From Winogradskyella vidalii (lineage in GTDB: Bacteria; Bacteroidota; Bacteroidia; Flavobacteriales; Flavobacteriaceae), in assembly GCF_013403955.1 (NCBI RefSeq), contig NZ_JABFDG010000001.1, positions 868,001 to 932,000 of the forward strand: a DNA stretch of 64,000 nt. Direction: 5' to 3'. Shown here one piece after another: positions 11,953 through 20,320 of the stretch. Every line of letters starts with the position of its first letter. The stretch's first letter is position 1. A program made the position numbers and the translations under genes. The notes beneath the pieces were generated by a model. That model did no database searches and was not told where the DNA came from. It worked only from the letters and a program-made list of their open reading frames with translations.

Positions 11953-11989
11953 AAAAAGCCTTCAAGTGAATAACGAGAAGGCTTTTTTA
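11953..11989 (+). terminator. Terminator after rpoC
   Basis: AAAAAGCCTTC (11953-11963) pairs with GAAGGCTTTTTT (11977-11988) around a 13-nt loop, ending in six T residues. It ends the ribosomal protein/RNA polymerase unit about 100 bases after the rpoC stop. Confidence 0.9.
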
Positions 11990-12116
11990 TTATACATTTC
12001 TTCCAAGGTTTTAGGTACCTTGTAGGTATTAAATTAATAATAATGTTCCCATTTAATGGGAATGAAAATAGATAAAAATAGACTTCTACTTAGGTGGAAG
12101 CTTAAACAAGTTTAAG

Positions 12117-12437
12117 ATGGCAGACGAAAAAAACAACCCTAAAAAAAAAGGGCAAATAAATATTGAATTAGATGAGAAAATAGCAGAAGGTACGTATTCT
12201 AACTTAGCAATTATTAACCATTCTGTTTCAGAATTTGTAGTTGATTTTGTGAGTATTATGCCTGGAACACCAAAAAGCAAGGTAAAGTCTCGTATTATCT
12301 TAACGCCTCAACATGCTAAAAGACTTTTAAAAGCATTAAGCGATAATGTGACGCGTTTTGAAAAAGCTCATGGTGAAATTAAGGATTACGAGCAACCTCC
12401 AATACCTTTAAACTTTGGACCAACAGGTCAAGCCTAA
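12117..12437 (+). CDS. DUF3467 family protein
   Basis: The 106-residue product matches the DUF3467 family. It has a charged lysine-rich start, then INIELDEKIAEGTYSNLAII, SEFVVDFVSIMPGTPKSKV, SRIILTPQHAKRLLKAL and a proline-rich tail. The family is a small cytosolic beta-rich fold of unknown function, common downstream of rpoC in Flavobacteriaceae. The gene sits after the rpoC terminator behind a leader with several short palindromes (CAAGG/CCTTG at 12004-12022, TTCCCATT/AATGGGAA at 12046-12062). Its 3' end is duplicated downstream. No catalytic residues can be named. Confidence 0.85.
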   Translation: MADEKNNPKKKGQINIELDEKIAEGTYSNLAIINHSVSEFVVDFVSIMPGTPKSKVKSRIILTPQHAKRLLKALSDNVTRFEKAHGEIKDYEQPPIPLNFGPTGQA

Positions 12438-12555
12438 AGTTTAATTATTCTCAAAAACTTAATAAAAGCTGATTGATTGGAGTTTGCTCGAAATAACTTT
12501 GTCGAGCAACCTCCAATACCTTTAAACTTTGGACCAACAGGTCAAGCTTAAAGTT
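12389..12555 (+). repeat. Direct duplication of the 3' end of the DUF3467 gene
   Basis: Positions 12389-12441 (last 15 codons, stop and a few bases) recur at 12503-12555 with one change in 53 (GCC to GCT before the stop). The copies are separated by 61 bases of unrelated DNA. The second copy has no open upstream frame (TGA at 12474-12476), so it is not expressed as a gene. A hairpin TTGCTCGA/TCGAGCAA (12484-12509) spans the left junction of the second copy. Confidence 0.9.
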
Positions 12556-12792
12556 ATATTAATTTACTTTAGTAAACCTCACTTTATATTCATCAGTTTT
12601 AATAATAGTTATGATATAGTTTTTTGTAATTGGTTTGATGATATAAATTGATTTTAAGTATATAAAACAGCTTAATTTAAGCGTCGTTTAAGTTCGATTT
12701 ATAATTTAGATGACATAATTATATTGGTAGAGTATTTTAATGGCTTTAAAAGTATTTTATAATGTGTAATTAGTGTTTTAATACATTTTTAA

Positions 12793-12833
12793 CTAAAAAA
12801 AACCTTTGAATTAAGTTCAAAGGTTTTTTTTAG
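12793..12833. terminator. Bidirectional terminator between DUF3467 and Fe-S genes
   Basis: A perfect 18-bp stem (12793-12810 with 12816-12833) has a 5-nt loop and runs of eight A and eight T. It would end the minus-strand gene at 12855 and any plus-strand read-through. In the roughly 240 bases before it (12556-12792) I see no gene or clear signal. Confidence 0.9.
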
Positions 12834-12854
12834 TTTCTTATGAAATGTATGAAG

Positions 12855-13085
12855 CTACGCAACTTCTTTTTGTTTTAGATGATATGCTAAGGCTCCAGAC
12901 GGACATTTTTTAATTTGATTAATTATGAGATCTGTTTTTGCGCCTTCTAAATCAATCCATGGTATTACTGAAGTTCTAAATACATTAGAAAGTTGTTGGG
13001 CACAAAGCCCAGAATTTGCACAGCAGCGAGGTTTGTAAGTTACGGTAATTTCAGTATTACTGAAAACGTTTTCGTTAATAGCCAT
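12855..13085 (-). CDS. (4Fe-4S) mono-cluster protein
   Basis: A 76-residue protein of the divergent 4Fe-4S mono-cluster family (Fer4_19 type). It contains YKPRCCANSGLCAQQL (about residues 17-32) and KKCPSGALAYHL near the C-terminus; these cysteines would hold one Fe-S cluster. The WIDLEGA stretch is also typical. Such proteins are small cytosolic electron carriers or partners of nitrogen or sulfur enzymes, but the partner cannot be inferred here because it stands alone. It is followed by a strong terminator. Confidence 0.8.
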   Translation of the reverse strand: MAINENVFSNTEITVTYKPRCCANSGLCAQQLSNVFRTSVIPWIDLEGAKTDLIINQIKKCPSGALAYHLKQKEVA

Positions 13086-13226
13086 ATCGAAAGATTAGTT
13101 TTGGGGTTAATCAGATTTTAAGCTTTATAAAAGAACTATACGTAAATTCTTTGTGTCGACAAAATACTAAATTAATCGATAAAAAGCATTTAAAATGACT
13201 TAAATTCGATGAAATACATATTCAAT

Positions 13227-14816
13227 TTATTCAAATTCTGATGTCATGTGAAACGTAATACTTGGATATTTTTGTTGTGACATTTGTAATGAGAACATAG
13301 AATCAGCTAAAAATATTAATTGATCATGCTTGTCTCTAGCTAAATAGCGTTGTTTCACTCTTAAAAATTCTTTGTATTCTTCACTTTTTTTATCAGCAGT
13401 TTCAATCCAACAAGCTTTATGAACATTTAGGTTTTCATAAGTGCATTTAGCACCATACTCATGCTCTAATCGGTATTGAATAACTTCATATTGTAAGGCT
13501 CCAACGGTACCAATAACTTTTCGCCCATTAAAATCAAGTGTAAATAATTGTGCAACCCCTTCGTCCATTAATTGATCGATACCTTTATATAATTGCTTGG
13601 ATTTCATAGGGTCAGCATTATTAATGTACCTAAAATGTTCTGGAGAAAAACTAGGAACACCTTTGTAATTTAGTAATTCGCCTTCTGTTAAGGTATCTCC
13701 AATCTTAAAGCTGCCGGTATCTTGTAAGCCAACAATATCTCCTGGGTAAGAGATGTCTACAATTTCTTTCTTTTCAGCAAAGAAAGCATTTGGACTAGAA
13801 AACTTCATGTTTTTATTGAGTCTAACATGATGGTAAGGTGTGTTTCGTTTAAATTCTCCTGATACAATTTTTATGAATGCTAATCGGTTTCTATGATTAG
13901 GATCCATATTTGCATGAATTTTAAAAACAAAACCAGTAAATTTATCTTCGTCTGGTTTTACTAAGCGTTCCTCACTTTGTTTGGGTCTAGGTTTTGGTGC
14001 GATATCTACAAAACAATCTAAGAGTTCTCTAACCCCAAAATTATTTAATGCTGAACCAAAAAATACAGGCTGTTGATTACCGTTTAGGTATTCCTCTTTA
14101 TTAAAATCAGGATAGATACCTTCTACCAATTCTATTTCTTCTCTTAAAGTATTAGCAGCAGTCTCTCCAATAAGTGTATCTAATTCGGGCGATGATAAAT
14201 CTGAAATTTCTATGGTTTCTTCAATGTCTTTTCGACTATCTCCAGAAAATAAATTGACATTTTTTTCCCAAATATTGTAAATACCTTTAAAATCATAACC
14301 CATTCCTATAGGAAAACTTAAAGGAACAACTTGTAAACCTAATTTTTGTTCTACTTCATCTAATAAATCAAAGGCGTCTTTTCCTTCTCTATCCATTTTA
14401 TTGATAAACACAATCATTGGTATATTGCGCATTCTACAGACTTCAACCAATTTCTCAGTTTGTTCCTCAACCCCTTTAGCAACATCTATAACAACAATAA
14501 CACTATCAACAGCTGTTAATGTCCTAAAGGTGTCTTCAGCAAAATCTTTGTGACCTGGTGTGTCTAAAATATTGATTTTTATGCCGTTATATTCAAAAGC
14601 TAAAACAGATGTAGCTACAGAAATTCCACGTTGACGTTCAATCTCCATAAAGTCACTCGTGGCTCCTTTCTTAATTTTATTACTTTTAACAGCGCCTGCT
14701 TCTTGAATGGCTCCACCAAATAAAAGTAGTTTTTCTGTTAATGTTGTTTTACCTGCATCAGGATGCGAGATAATTCCAAAGGTTCGTCGTCTGTTAATTT
14801 CTTTTAAAAAGCTCAT
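13227..14816 (-). CDS. prfC: Peptide chain release factor 3 (RF3)
   Basis: RF3 is the GTPase that removes RF1/RF2 from the ribosome after peptide release. The 529 residues show all G motifs: HPDAGKTT (18-25), DTPGH (85-89) and NKMD (139-142). Beta-barrel and C-terminal domains follow, with [17 protein letters not shown] and [13 protein letters not shown] sequence. I chose ATG at 14816, which gives [19 protein letters not shown] as in relatives. An in-frame ATG eight codons upstream would lie almost at the predicted transcription start. Confidence 0.95.
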   Translation of the reverse strand: MSFLKEINRRRTFGIISHPDAGKTTLTEKLLLFGGAIQEAGAVKSNKIKKGATSDFMEIERQRGISVATSVLAFEYNGIKINILDTPGHKDFAEDTFRTLTAVDSVIVVIDVAKGVEEQTEKLVEVCRMRNIPMIVFINKMDREGKDAFDLLDEVEQKLGLQVVPLSFPIGMGYDFKGIYNIWEKNVNLFSGDSRKDIEETIEISDLSSPELDTLIGETAANTLREEIELVEGIYPDFNKEEYLNGNQQPVFFGSALNNFGVRELLDCFVDIAPKPRPKQSEERLVKPDEDKFTGFVFKIHANMDPNHRNRLAFIKIVSGEFKRNTPYHHVRLNKNMKFSSPNAFFAEKKEIVDISYPGDIVGLQDTGSFKIGDTLTEGELLNYKGVPSFSPEHFRYINNADPMKSKQLYKGIDQLMDEGVAQLFTLDFNGRKVIGTVGALQYEVIQYRLEHEYGAKCTYENLNVHKACWIETADKKSEEYKEFLRVKQRYLARDKHDQLIFLADSMFSLQMSQQKYPSITFHMTSEFE

Positions 14817-14837
14817 AAAAATATTGAATAGAGGTTG

Positions 14838-14845
14838 CAAATATA
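14838..14845 (-). promoter_or_regulatory. -7 promoter element of prfC
   Basis: Read on the minus strand this is TATATTTG, a perfect TAnnTTTG. It lies 22 bases upstream of the chosen prfC ATG. No clear TTG is seen at -33. Confidence 0.6.
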
Positions 14846-15188
14846 AACGTATTAATAGGTTTATGTAAATAGAAAAAACAAAACAATTCTTAAATCTTAA
14901 AAATTAATTTTTATGAATCTATCTTCAATTGGTTAGCTCTATATATCCTGATAAGCATTAAAAAAGAATATAAAAGACTTAGTAATGATTTGTTATTTCT
15001 AACAGAGGCATAATAAGCTTAAACAATTTTTAACAATAAGCAATATATTAGATAAACTGTTAGGTTAGTAAATGAAAATTATACAGCGACAAAACAGATT
15101 AACATTTGTAGTCGTTAAATGATTTTATAAGATTAATTTTTATGAAATCATTTACTTTTATTTAATCATAAGGTATTAATTTAGCAAA
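14846..15188. other. Divergent intergenic region without a gene
   Basis: No coding frame or RNA gene is supported between prfC and idi. An AT-rich inverted repeat (AAATGATTT/AAATCATTT, about 15116-15165) lies upstream of idi. A weak -7-like TAATTTAG at 15177 is too close to the idi start to be convincing. Confidence 0.5.
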
Positions 15189-15716
15189 ATGACAGAAGAA
15201 CAAGTTATCTTAGTTGATGAAAATGATAATAAGATTGGTTTAATGCCAAAAATGGAAGCGCACGAAAAAGCGCTGTTGCACCGTGCATTTTCCGTATTTG
15301 TATTTAATGATAAGAAGGAACTAATGCTTCAGCAACGTGCATTACACAAGTATCACACGCCTGGTCTTTGGACCAACACTTGTTGTAGTCACCAACGCGA
15401 TGGTGAAAGTAATTTAGAAGCTGGTAAACGACGTTTGCAAGAGGAAATGGGGTTTGTAACAGAGCTAGAAGAGCAAACATCTTTTATTTACAAAGCGCCC
15501 TTTGATAATGGATTAACAGAGCATGAGTATGATCACATAATGACCGGTTATTATAATGATATACCTAATGTTAACCCAGACGAGGTCGCTAATTGGAAGT
15601 GGATGGCTTTAGATGATGTAAAAGCAGATATGGTTAAGAACCCACAACTCTATACGGCATGGTTTAAAATTATTTTTGATAAGTTTTACGAATTTATAAA
15701 CGTCAATAAACACTAA
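15189..15716 (+). CDS. idi: Isopentenyl-diphosphate delta-isomerase, type I
   Basis: This Nudix-fold enzyme interconverts isopentenyl and dimethylallyl diphosphate, feeding quinone, carotenoid and undecaprenyl synthesis. Key features in 175 residues are LVDENDNKIG, HRAFSVFVFN, the TNTCCSHQRDGE stretch with the catalytic cysteine and metal-binding histidine, the Nudix-like RRLQEEMGF and the EHEYDHI acidic metal site. The length fits the type I family. Its stop overlaps the next gene's start by one base (TAATG), so idi, queD and the isomerase gene are probably one operon. Confidence 0.95.
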   Translation: MTEEQVILVDENDNKIGLMPKMEAHEKALLHRAFSVFVFNDKKELMLQQRALHKYHTPGLWTNTCCSHQRDGESNLEAGKRRLQEEMGFVTELEEQTSFIYKAPFDNGLTEHEYDHIMTGYYNDIPNVNPDEVANWKWMALDDVKADMVKNPQLYTAWFKIIFDKFYEFINVNKH

Positions 15717-16126
15717 TGAAAGTTACTGTTCACAGAAAGGCACATTTTAATGCAGCGCATCGGCTATATAGAAAAGATTGGAGTTTTGAGAAAAACGATG
15801 CTGTTTTTGGTTTATGTAACAATCCTAACTTTCATGGTCATAATTATGAACTAATCGCAAGTGTTAAAGGTGATATAGATCCAGAAACAGGCTACGTTAT
15901 AGATATTAAAATATTAAAAGACATCATTAAATCTGAAGTTGAAGATGCCTTTGATCATAAGAATTTAAATATTGAAGTGCCAGAATTTAAAGATTTAAAC
16001 CCAACTGTAGAAAATATTGCTGTAGTTATCTACAATAAAATTAAACAAAAACTCAATCCAAAGTTTCAGCTTGAAATTACACTTTATGAAACGCCTCGTA
16101 ACTTTGTAACTTACTCAGGTGATTAG
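15716..16126 (+). CDS. queD: 6-carboxytetrahydropterin synthase (PTPS/QueD family)
   Basis: This family converts dihydroneopterin triphosphate to 6-carboxytetrahydropterin (queuosine route) or to pyruvoyl-tetrahydropterin. The 136 residues contain the zinc ligands H15 (FNAAHRL) and H40/H42 (FHGHNY), the catalytic cysteine C34 in GLCNNPNFHGH, and the C-terminal LYETPRN. The CNNPN-HGHNY form also resembles the 6-pyruvoyl enzyme, so substrate choice is not certain from sequence. It overlaps idi by one base and is followed four bases later by the isomerase gene. Confidence 0.88.
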   Translation: MKVTVHRKAHFNAAHRLYRKDWSFEKNDAVFGLCNNPNFHGHNYELIASVKGDIDPETGYVIDIKILKDIIKSEVEDAFDHKNLNIEVPEFKDLNPTVENIAVVIYNKIKQKLNPKFQLEITLYETPRNFVTYSGD

Positions 16127-16130
16127 ATAT

Positions 16131-17102
16131 ATGAAAAGCCCATTATATCCATTAAAATTTCAACCCATTTTAAAAGAAAAAATTTGGGGAGGAGAGAAAC
16201 TAAATCAGAACTATAACAAAACATCTAATTCTAAAATTTTAGGTGAAAGCTGGGAAGTCAGTACAGTGAAAAATGATGTGTCAATAGTTGTTAATGGTTT
16301 TCTAAAGGGAAATTCCCTTCAAGAATTGGTTAATGAGTACACATCGGAGCTTCTAGGAGAAAAAAATTGGAAACGTTTTGGAGCAGCATTTCCTTTGCTG
16401 ATTAAATTTATCGATGCAAAACAAGATTTAAGTATTCAGTTGCATCCCAATGATGAATTGGCAAAAAAACGTCACGATTCTTTTGGTAAAACTGAAATGT
16501 GGTATGTTATGCAAGCCGATAATGATGCTAATTTAATTGTAGGATTTAATCAGAAAGTTGACAAGGCGTTGTATTTAAAACATCTTGAAGAAAAAACATT
16601 ATCTAACATATTGAATTTTGATAAAGTAAACGAAGGTGATGTTTATTTTATTGAAGCCGGAAGAATACATGCTATTGGAGCAGGTGTTTTATTAGCAGAA
16701 ATTCAACAGACAAGTGATGTGACCTATCGTGTTTACGATTGGGACCGTGTAGATGCTGATGGTAATGAGCGTGAATTACACAACGATATTGCTATCGATG
16801 CTTTTGATTTTGAAATGGAAAATAACTTCAGAGTCGCTTATAATAAGCAAAAGAATACATCTAATGACATGGTGAGTTGTCCTTATTTTACAACAAAATT
16901 TTTAGAAATAGATGTTGAGATAGTAAAAAAGAACACCCACGATTCTTTCTTAATTTATATGTGTGTTGATGGAGCGGTTGAAATTTCAACAACAGAGTTC
17001 AGTACTCAAATTTCTAAAGGAGAAACCATATTAATTCCAGCTAATATTAAAGATTTTAGGCTAATATCTAATTATGGTAAGCTTTTAGAGGTTTACGTTT
17101 AA
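16131..17102 (+). CDS. manA: Class I mannose-6-phosphate isomerase
   Basis: The zinc enzyme interconverts mannose-6-phosphate and fructose-6-phosphate, supplying GDP-mannose for surface sugars. The 323 residues include SIQLHPND and GKTEMWYV, the distal AGRIHAIGAG with its zinc histidine, and TSDVTYRVYDWDR. The short, two-cupin form is typical of Bacteroidota and Firmicutes. I chose ATG at 16131 rather than the GTG at 16119, which would overlap queD and add four poorly conserved residues. A second class I homologue sits at 47325. Confidence 0.88.
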   Translation: MKSPLYPLKFQPILKEKIWGGEKLNQNYNKTSNSKILGESWEVSTVKNDVSIVVNGFLKGNSLQELVNEYTSELLGEKNWKRFGAAFPLLIKFIDAKQDLSIQLHPNDELAKKRHDSFGKTEMWYVMQADNDANLIVGFNQKVDKALYLKHLEEKTLSNILNFDKVNEGDVYFIEAGRIHAIGAGVLLAEIQQTSDVTYRVYDWDRVDADGNERELHNDIAIDAFDFEMENNFRVAYNKQKNTSNDMVSCPYFTTKFLEIDVEIVKKNTHDSFLIYMCVDGAVEISTTEFSTQISKGETILIPANIKDFRLISNYGKLLEVYV

Positions 17103-17154
17103 AACTTCAAATAAAAAGTCAATAAGAAGCTATAAATTAACTAAAAGGATTTAG

Positions 17155-17162
17155 TACTTTTG
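17155..17162 (+). promoter_or_regulatory. -7 promoter element upstream of 17187
   Basis: TACTTTTG matches TAnnTTTG, 24 bases before the ATG of the small helical protein. No TTG is seen at the expected -33 spacing. Confidence 0.55.
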
Positions 17163-17186
17163 CGCTTATTAAAATAAATAATTATA

Positions 17187-17456
17187 ATGTCAAATAAAAG
17201 AGATTTAAAAAAGGATATCAACTACGTTTTAGGAGATATTATTGAGGCCGTTTACGTTTGGGAATTAACCAATGCAGAAAAGCAGACAAAAGAAAGTGAA
17301 GCAATTATTGATGAAGCTATCGCAACATTTGATGAGTTAATAGCACGTGTTAATGATAGAAGTGTTGAAAATAAAAAAGCACACTTTAAAGCGATTAATA
17401 ATGATCTTGAAACCAAAGGAAGAGATCTTATTGAAAAAATCAATAAATTAAAATAA
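17187..17456 (+). CDS. Small helical protein of unknown function
   Basis: I recognise this 89-residue protein only as a conserved flavobacterial hypothetical of histone-H1-like size and composition. It is charged (many K, E and D), almost free of proline and cysteine, and predicted to be helical throughout, with possible coiled-coil heptads in the second half (ARVNDRSVENKKAHFKAI). There is no signal peptide or membrane span. It has its own -7 element and sits directly before tRNA-Thr, which has a separate promoter. A nucleoid or RNA-binding role is only a guess. Confidence 0.7.
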   Translation: MSNKRDLKKDINYVLGDIIEAVYVWELTNAEKQTKESEAIIDEAIATFDELIARVNDRSVENKKAHFKAINNDLETKGRDLIEKINKLK

Positions 17457-17463
17457 AATAGGC

Positions 17464-17493
17464 TTGCAGATTTAAAAATCTATATTAAATTTG
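17464..17493 (+). promoter_or_regulatory. Promoter of tRNA-Thr
   Basis: TTG (17464-17466) and TAAATTTG (17486-17493) are separated by 19 bases, the ideal Bacteroidota -33/-7 arrangement. The tRNA starts 36 bases after the -7 element. This is the clearest two-part promoter in the window. Confidence 0.8.
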
Positions 17494-17529
17494 CGCCTGC
17501 TTACTTAAAATAAGTGAGTTTATTTTTTT

Positions 17530-17603
17530 GCCGATGTAGCTCAGCTGGCTAGAGCAGCTGATTTGTAATCAGCAGGTCGTGGGTTCGAGTCCCTCCATCG
17601 GCT
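17530..17603 (+). tRNA. tRNA-Thr (anticodon TGT)
   Basis: The acceptor stem GCCGATG (17530-17536) pairs with CATCGGC (17596-17602), discriminator T603. The anticodon stem GCTGA/TCAGC holds the loop TTTGTAA with TGT at 17564-17566, reading ACA threonine codons. The D and T arms (GGGTTCGAGTCCC) are normal. The 3' CCA is not encoded. Confidence 0.96.
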
Positions 17604-17757
17604 CTTCATAGAAACTTCAATTACTATTACGTGGTTGGAGTTTTTTGTTTAATAGAATAGTTCAAGGGACGAGAAGTTTATGCTGAGCGCAGTCGAAGTA
17701 AGTTCCTCCATCGGCTCTTTATAGAAACTCCAATTACTGTAAGGTGGTTAGAGTTTT
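17588..17757 (+). repeat. Direct duplication of tRNA-Thr 3' end and its terminator
   Basis: Positions 17592-17644 (last 12 bases of the tRNA plus the following hairpin AACTTCAA/TTGGAGTT and T-run) recur at 17705-17757 with six mismatches in 53. Similarity extends weakly four bases further left. The 60 bases between contain TATGCTGAGCGCAGTCGAAG, which I recall as a REP-like flavobacterial intergenic sequence. Each copy keeps a terminator-like stem. From 17758 to 17879 I see nothing else. Confidence 0.85.
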
Positions 17758-17879
17758 ATTTAAATTGATTTTAGTAGTGCGATAAATTTTCGCTGGGCAT
17801 TACAGAGAAATAAAAGTTTTAGGGTTTAAAAGCCGCAAACCTAATTTTATAAACGAGGTTCTTTCTTTTAAAACAAAAA

Positions 17880-17910
17880 AAATCCAATCATTTTTAATTT
17901 GATTGGATTT
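17880..17910 (-). terminator. Terminator of the 17937 lipoprotein gene
   Basis: AAATCCAATC (17880-17889) pairs with GATTGGATTT (17901-17910). On the minus strand the stem is followed by a run of T residues. It lies 26 bases past the stop of the minus-strand gene. Confidence 0.85.
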
Positions 17911-17936
17911 CAAAGATGTTGTGATGTGTAACTGTA

Positions 17937-18647
17937 TTACTCAACAGCTTTTCTATTCGCAATAACTGTTGCCAATTTTTTGCCATAGAGTGACGCTTTA
18001 ATTTCAGGGTTTAAACTGTTATATATTGAGTCTATATAAACCGGATTAGCGTTACGTGCTTCATATAATGCCAAGTAAGGTGAGACTTCACTATCCTTAT
18101 GATTCATAGCAAACTGTATTGTGTACGCATATTTACGTTTTACAAGATGCTCTGTCAATTTATTTAAAGAATCTAAAGCAATACTATCATTGTTTTTTTG
18201 TGCAATAAAACGGGCTTCAATAACATCTAAATTCTTGTGGTTGTATTTGGTCATTATATCTAAATAATCATCTAAAACAGCTTGTTGTTTAGAACCTTTA
18301 ATTTCAGAATCAAAATTAAAATTCTTTAAAGTTGTATTAATTTCTGTAAGCCCTCTATCAGCGAAAAAAGGAATGTAATGTTCTTCGCCATCATTTTTAA
18401 ATAATTTAAGATAGAGTAGCATAGGTTCTTCTAAATTCGTATTTAAGTTAAATTCGGGTTGACCAGTAATCACCATAGAATCTAAAACTACAATACTAGA
18501 ATCGCCATCTTTTTGAAGATAAACGACACCTTTTTTTAAGCCTTTTATTGAGCCCTTTAAGGTGAAGTTAGAATCGCTGCTTTTACCACAAGAAACGGTT
18601 AGTAATACTAAAAAAAAGAAACTTAGAATTTTATTTAATTTTGTCAT
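17937..18647 (-). CDS. DUF4369-type lipoprotein
   Basis: The 236-residue product starts with a lipoprotein signal (hydrophobic residues 6-18, lipobox VSCGK with C20). The rest resembles DUF4369: GSIKGLKKGVVYLQKDGD, VVLDSMVITG and FNL strands. In many Bacteroidota this domain precedes a TlpA/thioredoxin domain. Here the thioredoxin part is absent, replaced by a helical C-terminal half, so redox activity is not expected. It is likely anchored in the outer or inner membrane facing the periplasm. It has its own terminator; the function is unknown. Confidence 0.75.
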   Translation of the reverse strand: MTKLNKILSFFFLVLLTVSCGKSSDSNFTLKGSIKGLKKGVVYLQKDGDSSIVVLDSMVITGQPEFNLNTNLEEPMLLYLKLFKNDGEEHYIPFFADRGLTEINTTLKNFNFDSEIKGSKQQAVLDDYLDIMTKYNHKNLDVIEARFIAQKNNDSIALDSLNKLTEHLVKRKYAYTIQFAMNHKDSEVSPYLALYEARNANPVYIDSIYNSLNPEIKASLYGKKLATVIANRKAVE

Positions 18648-18756
18648 TTTATGCTAAATAATTAAGTGCGCAAATATCTTATAATTGTTTTAATATTGAA
18701 GGCTTACTGACTTTTTATTTTAATAAATTAGAAACGTGTATTAGGCTTTTTATAAG

Positions 18757-20067
18757 TTAGCTTACAGCAGCAAGCTCCATTAAAATAGTACAAGCAATAG
18801 CGGCAATGGTTCCTACAGCGTAACCAAATACAGCGAGAAGCACACCAACCGTTGCTAAAGAGGGATGAAAGGCAGACGCTACAATTGGCGCTGAAGCTGC
18901 ACCACCAACATTGGCTTGGCTACCAACTGCTAAAAAGAAATAAGGAGCCTTAATAAGTTTTGCAACAAGTACAAGAAGTAATGCATGAATAGTCATCCAA
19001 ACCAACCCAATGGCAATAAGACCAACGTTATCAAAAATCATGGTTAAGTCCATTTTCATACCAATACTAGCGACTAGAATATAAATAAATACACTTCCAA
19101 ATTTACTAGCACCTGCACCTTCATAATTTTTGGCTTTGGTGTTAGATAGTATAATGGCAATTAAGGTTGCGACACTAATCATCCAAAAGAATTTTGAGCC
19201 TAAAAAAGTAAAAATATTTCGTGTGGTAGGCGATTCAATACCTGCGACCATACCTTCAAAAAGTGGTGCTAAATAATTAGCGCTTAAATGTGCCATACTT
19301 ACGGTTCCAAAGGCTATAGCACATATAATCATAATGTCTGTAAGCGACGGATTTCGTTTTACTTTTTCTGAGAACGTAGATACTTTTTCTTTTAATTCTT
19401 CAATAGAGGACGTATCTGCTTTTAACCATTTATTAATGCGGTTTCTTTTTCCGATACCAATAAGAATAATAGCCATCCATATATTAGCGACAACAATATC
19501 AACAAATACCATTCCGCCGTATTTGGCTTGGTTGTAACCATAAATTTCTAGCATGGCAGTTTGGTTAGCACCACCTCCAATCCAGCTTCCGGCTAGAGTA
19601 GATAGCCCTCTCCAAACCGCATCTGGTCCAACACCACCAACAGTTTCAGGTGATACACTTGCAATTAATAAAATAGCTATTGGGCCGCCTATGACTATTC
19701 CTAGCGTGCCTGTAAAGAACATTACTAAAGCTTTCCAACCGAGATTAAAAACAGCTTTTAGATCAATACTTAAGGTCATTAACACTAGGGCAGCAGGTAA
19801 TAAATAACGACTCGCTACATAATATAAATTGGTACTGTGTTCTGTTATGACGCCAGTTTCTGAAACCGTAGTCCATTCTGGAGAAATTAAACCAGTTGTA
19901 GTTAAAATGGCAGGAACCATATAAGCCATAAATAATCCTGGGACTATTTTGTAAAATTTAGGCCAAAATCCTGTTTTAATAGATTCCGTAATAAATACAA
20001 ATCCTAAAGCCAACATTAAGAGTCCAAATACAATAGTATCATCAGTAAAAATAGGCGTGTTATCCAT
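18757..20067 (-). CDS. DUF819 family integral membrane protein
   Basis: A 436-residue polytopic inner-membrane protein of the DUF819 (YjcL-like) family. About ten to twelve hydrophobic segments run through the sequence. The conserved glycine-rich stretches LAGSWIGGGANQTAM (about residues 157-171) and GSQANVGGAASAPIVA near residue 380 resemble the paired discontinuous helices of ion/solute carriers. A soluble charged loop (about 215-245) splits the two halves. Transport is a family-level inference and the substrate is unknown. No partner gene is adjacent. Confidence 0.82.
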   Translation of the reverse strand: MDNTPIFTDDTIVFGLLMLALGFVFITESIKTGFWPKFYKIVPGLFMAYMVPAILTTTGLISPEWTTVSETGVITEHSTNLYYVASRYLLPAALVLMTLSIDLKAVFNLGWKALVMFFTGTLGIVIGGPIAILLIASVSPETVGGVGPDAVWRGLSTLAGSWIGGGANQTAMLEIYGYNQAKYGGMVFVDIVVANIWMAIILIGIGKRNRINKWLKADTSSIEELKEKVSTFSEKVKRNPSLTDIMIICAIAFGTVSMAHLSANYLAPLFEGMVAGIESPTTRNIFTFLGSKFFWMISVATLIAIILSNTKAKNYEGAGASKFGSVFIYILVASIGMKMDLTMIFDNVGLIAIGLVWMTIHALLLVLVAKLIKAPYFFLAVGSQANVGGAASAPIVASAFHPSLATVGVLLAVFGYAVGTIAAIACTILMELAAVS

Positions 20068-20111
20068 AGTTGAGGTTGTTTAGAGTTTGCAAAATACAAA
20101 AAATTAAAACT

Positions 20112-20140
20112 AAAAAAGTGACCGTTTCCGATCACTTTTT
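20112..20140 (-). terminator. Terminator of the SPFH operon
   Basis: AAAAAGTGA (20113-20121) pairs with TCACTTTTT (20132-20140), with T-rich sequence following on the minus strand. The stop codon of the last gene lies inside the stem. Confidence 0.85.
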
Positions 20141-20311
20141 GTCTGTTGAATTATCTTTTTTCTTGGGCTGCCTATTGTGTTCTTTTAAATACTGCATAAG
20201 CATCCATTCTATCTGGCCATTGGTACTACGAAATTCATCCGAGGCCCATTTTTCAATGGCTTTCAGCATATCTTCATTCATTCGTAGTGCAAAGGCTTTC
20301 TTTTTAGACAT
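20132..20311 (-). CDS. Small Arc-like ribbon-helix-helix protein
   Basis: A 59-residue protein beginning MSKKKAFALRMNEDMLKAIE. The short basic beta-strand (KKAFALRM), the helix NEDMLKAIEKWA and the second helix STNGQIEWMLMQYLKEH match the Arc/MetJ ribbon-helix-helix fold, in which paired strands insert into the DNA major groove. A basic tail (RQPKKKDNSTDKK) follows. It is the last of four minus-strand genes and starts 9 bases after the previous stop. It is a candidate regulator of the operon; direct repeats at 21873-21893 could be its site. Confidence 0.75.
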   Translation of the reverse strand: MSKKKAFALRMNEDMLKAIEKWASDEFRSTNGQIEWMLMQYLKEHNRQPKKKDNSTDKK

Positions 20312-20320
20312 TATATATTA

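Noticed and set aside
11485..11965. Two overlapping minus-strand frames at the end of rpoC
   Set aside because: Both lie opposite conserved rpoC codons and look like compositional artefacts.
14817..14840. Longer prfC start (eight more residues)
   Set aside because: It would begin at or before the predicted transcription start, and relatives start at MSFLKEI.
17588..17757. tRNA-Thr 3' duplication as attL/attR of an integrated element
   Set aside because: Only 60 bases separate the copies and there is no integrase; too small for an integrative element.
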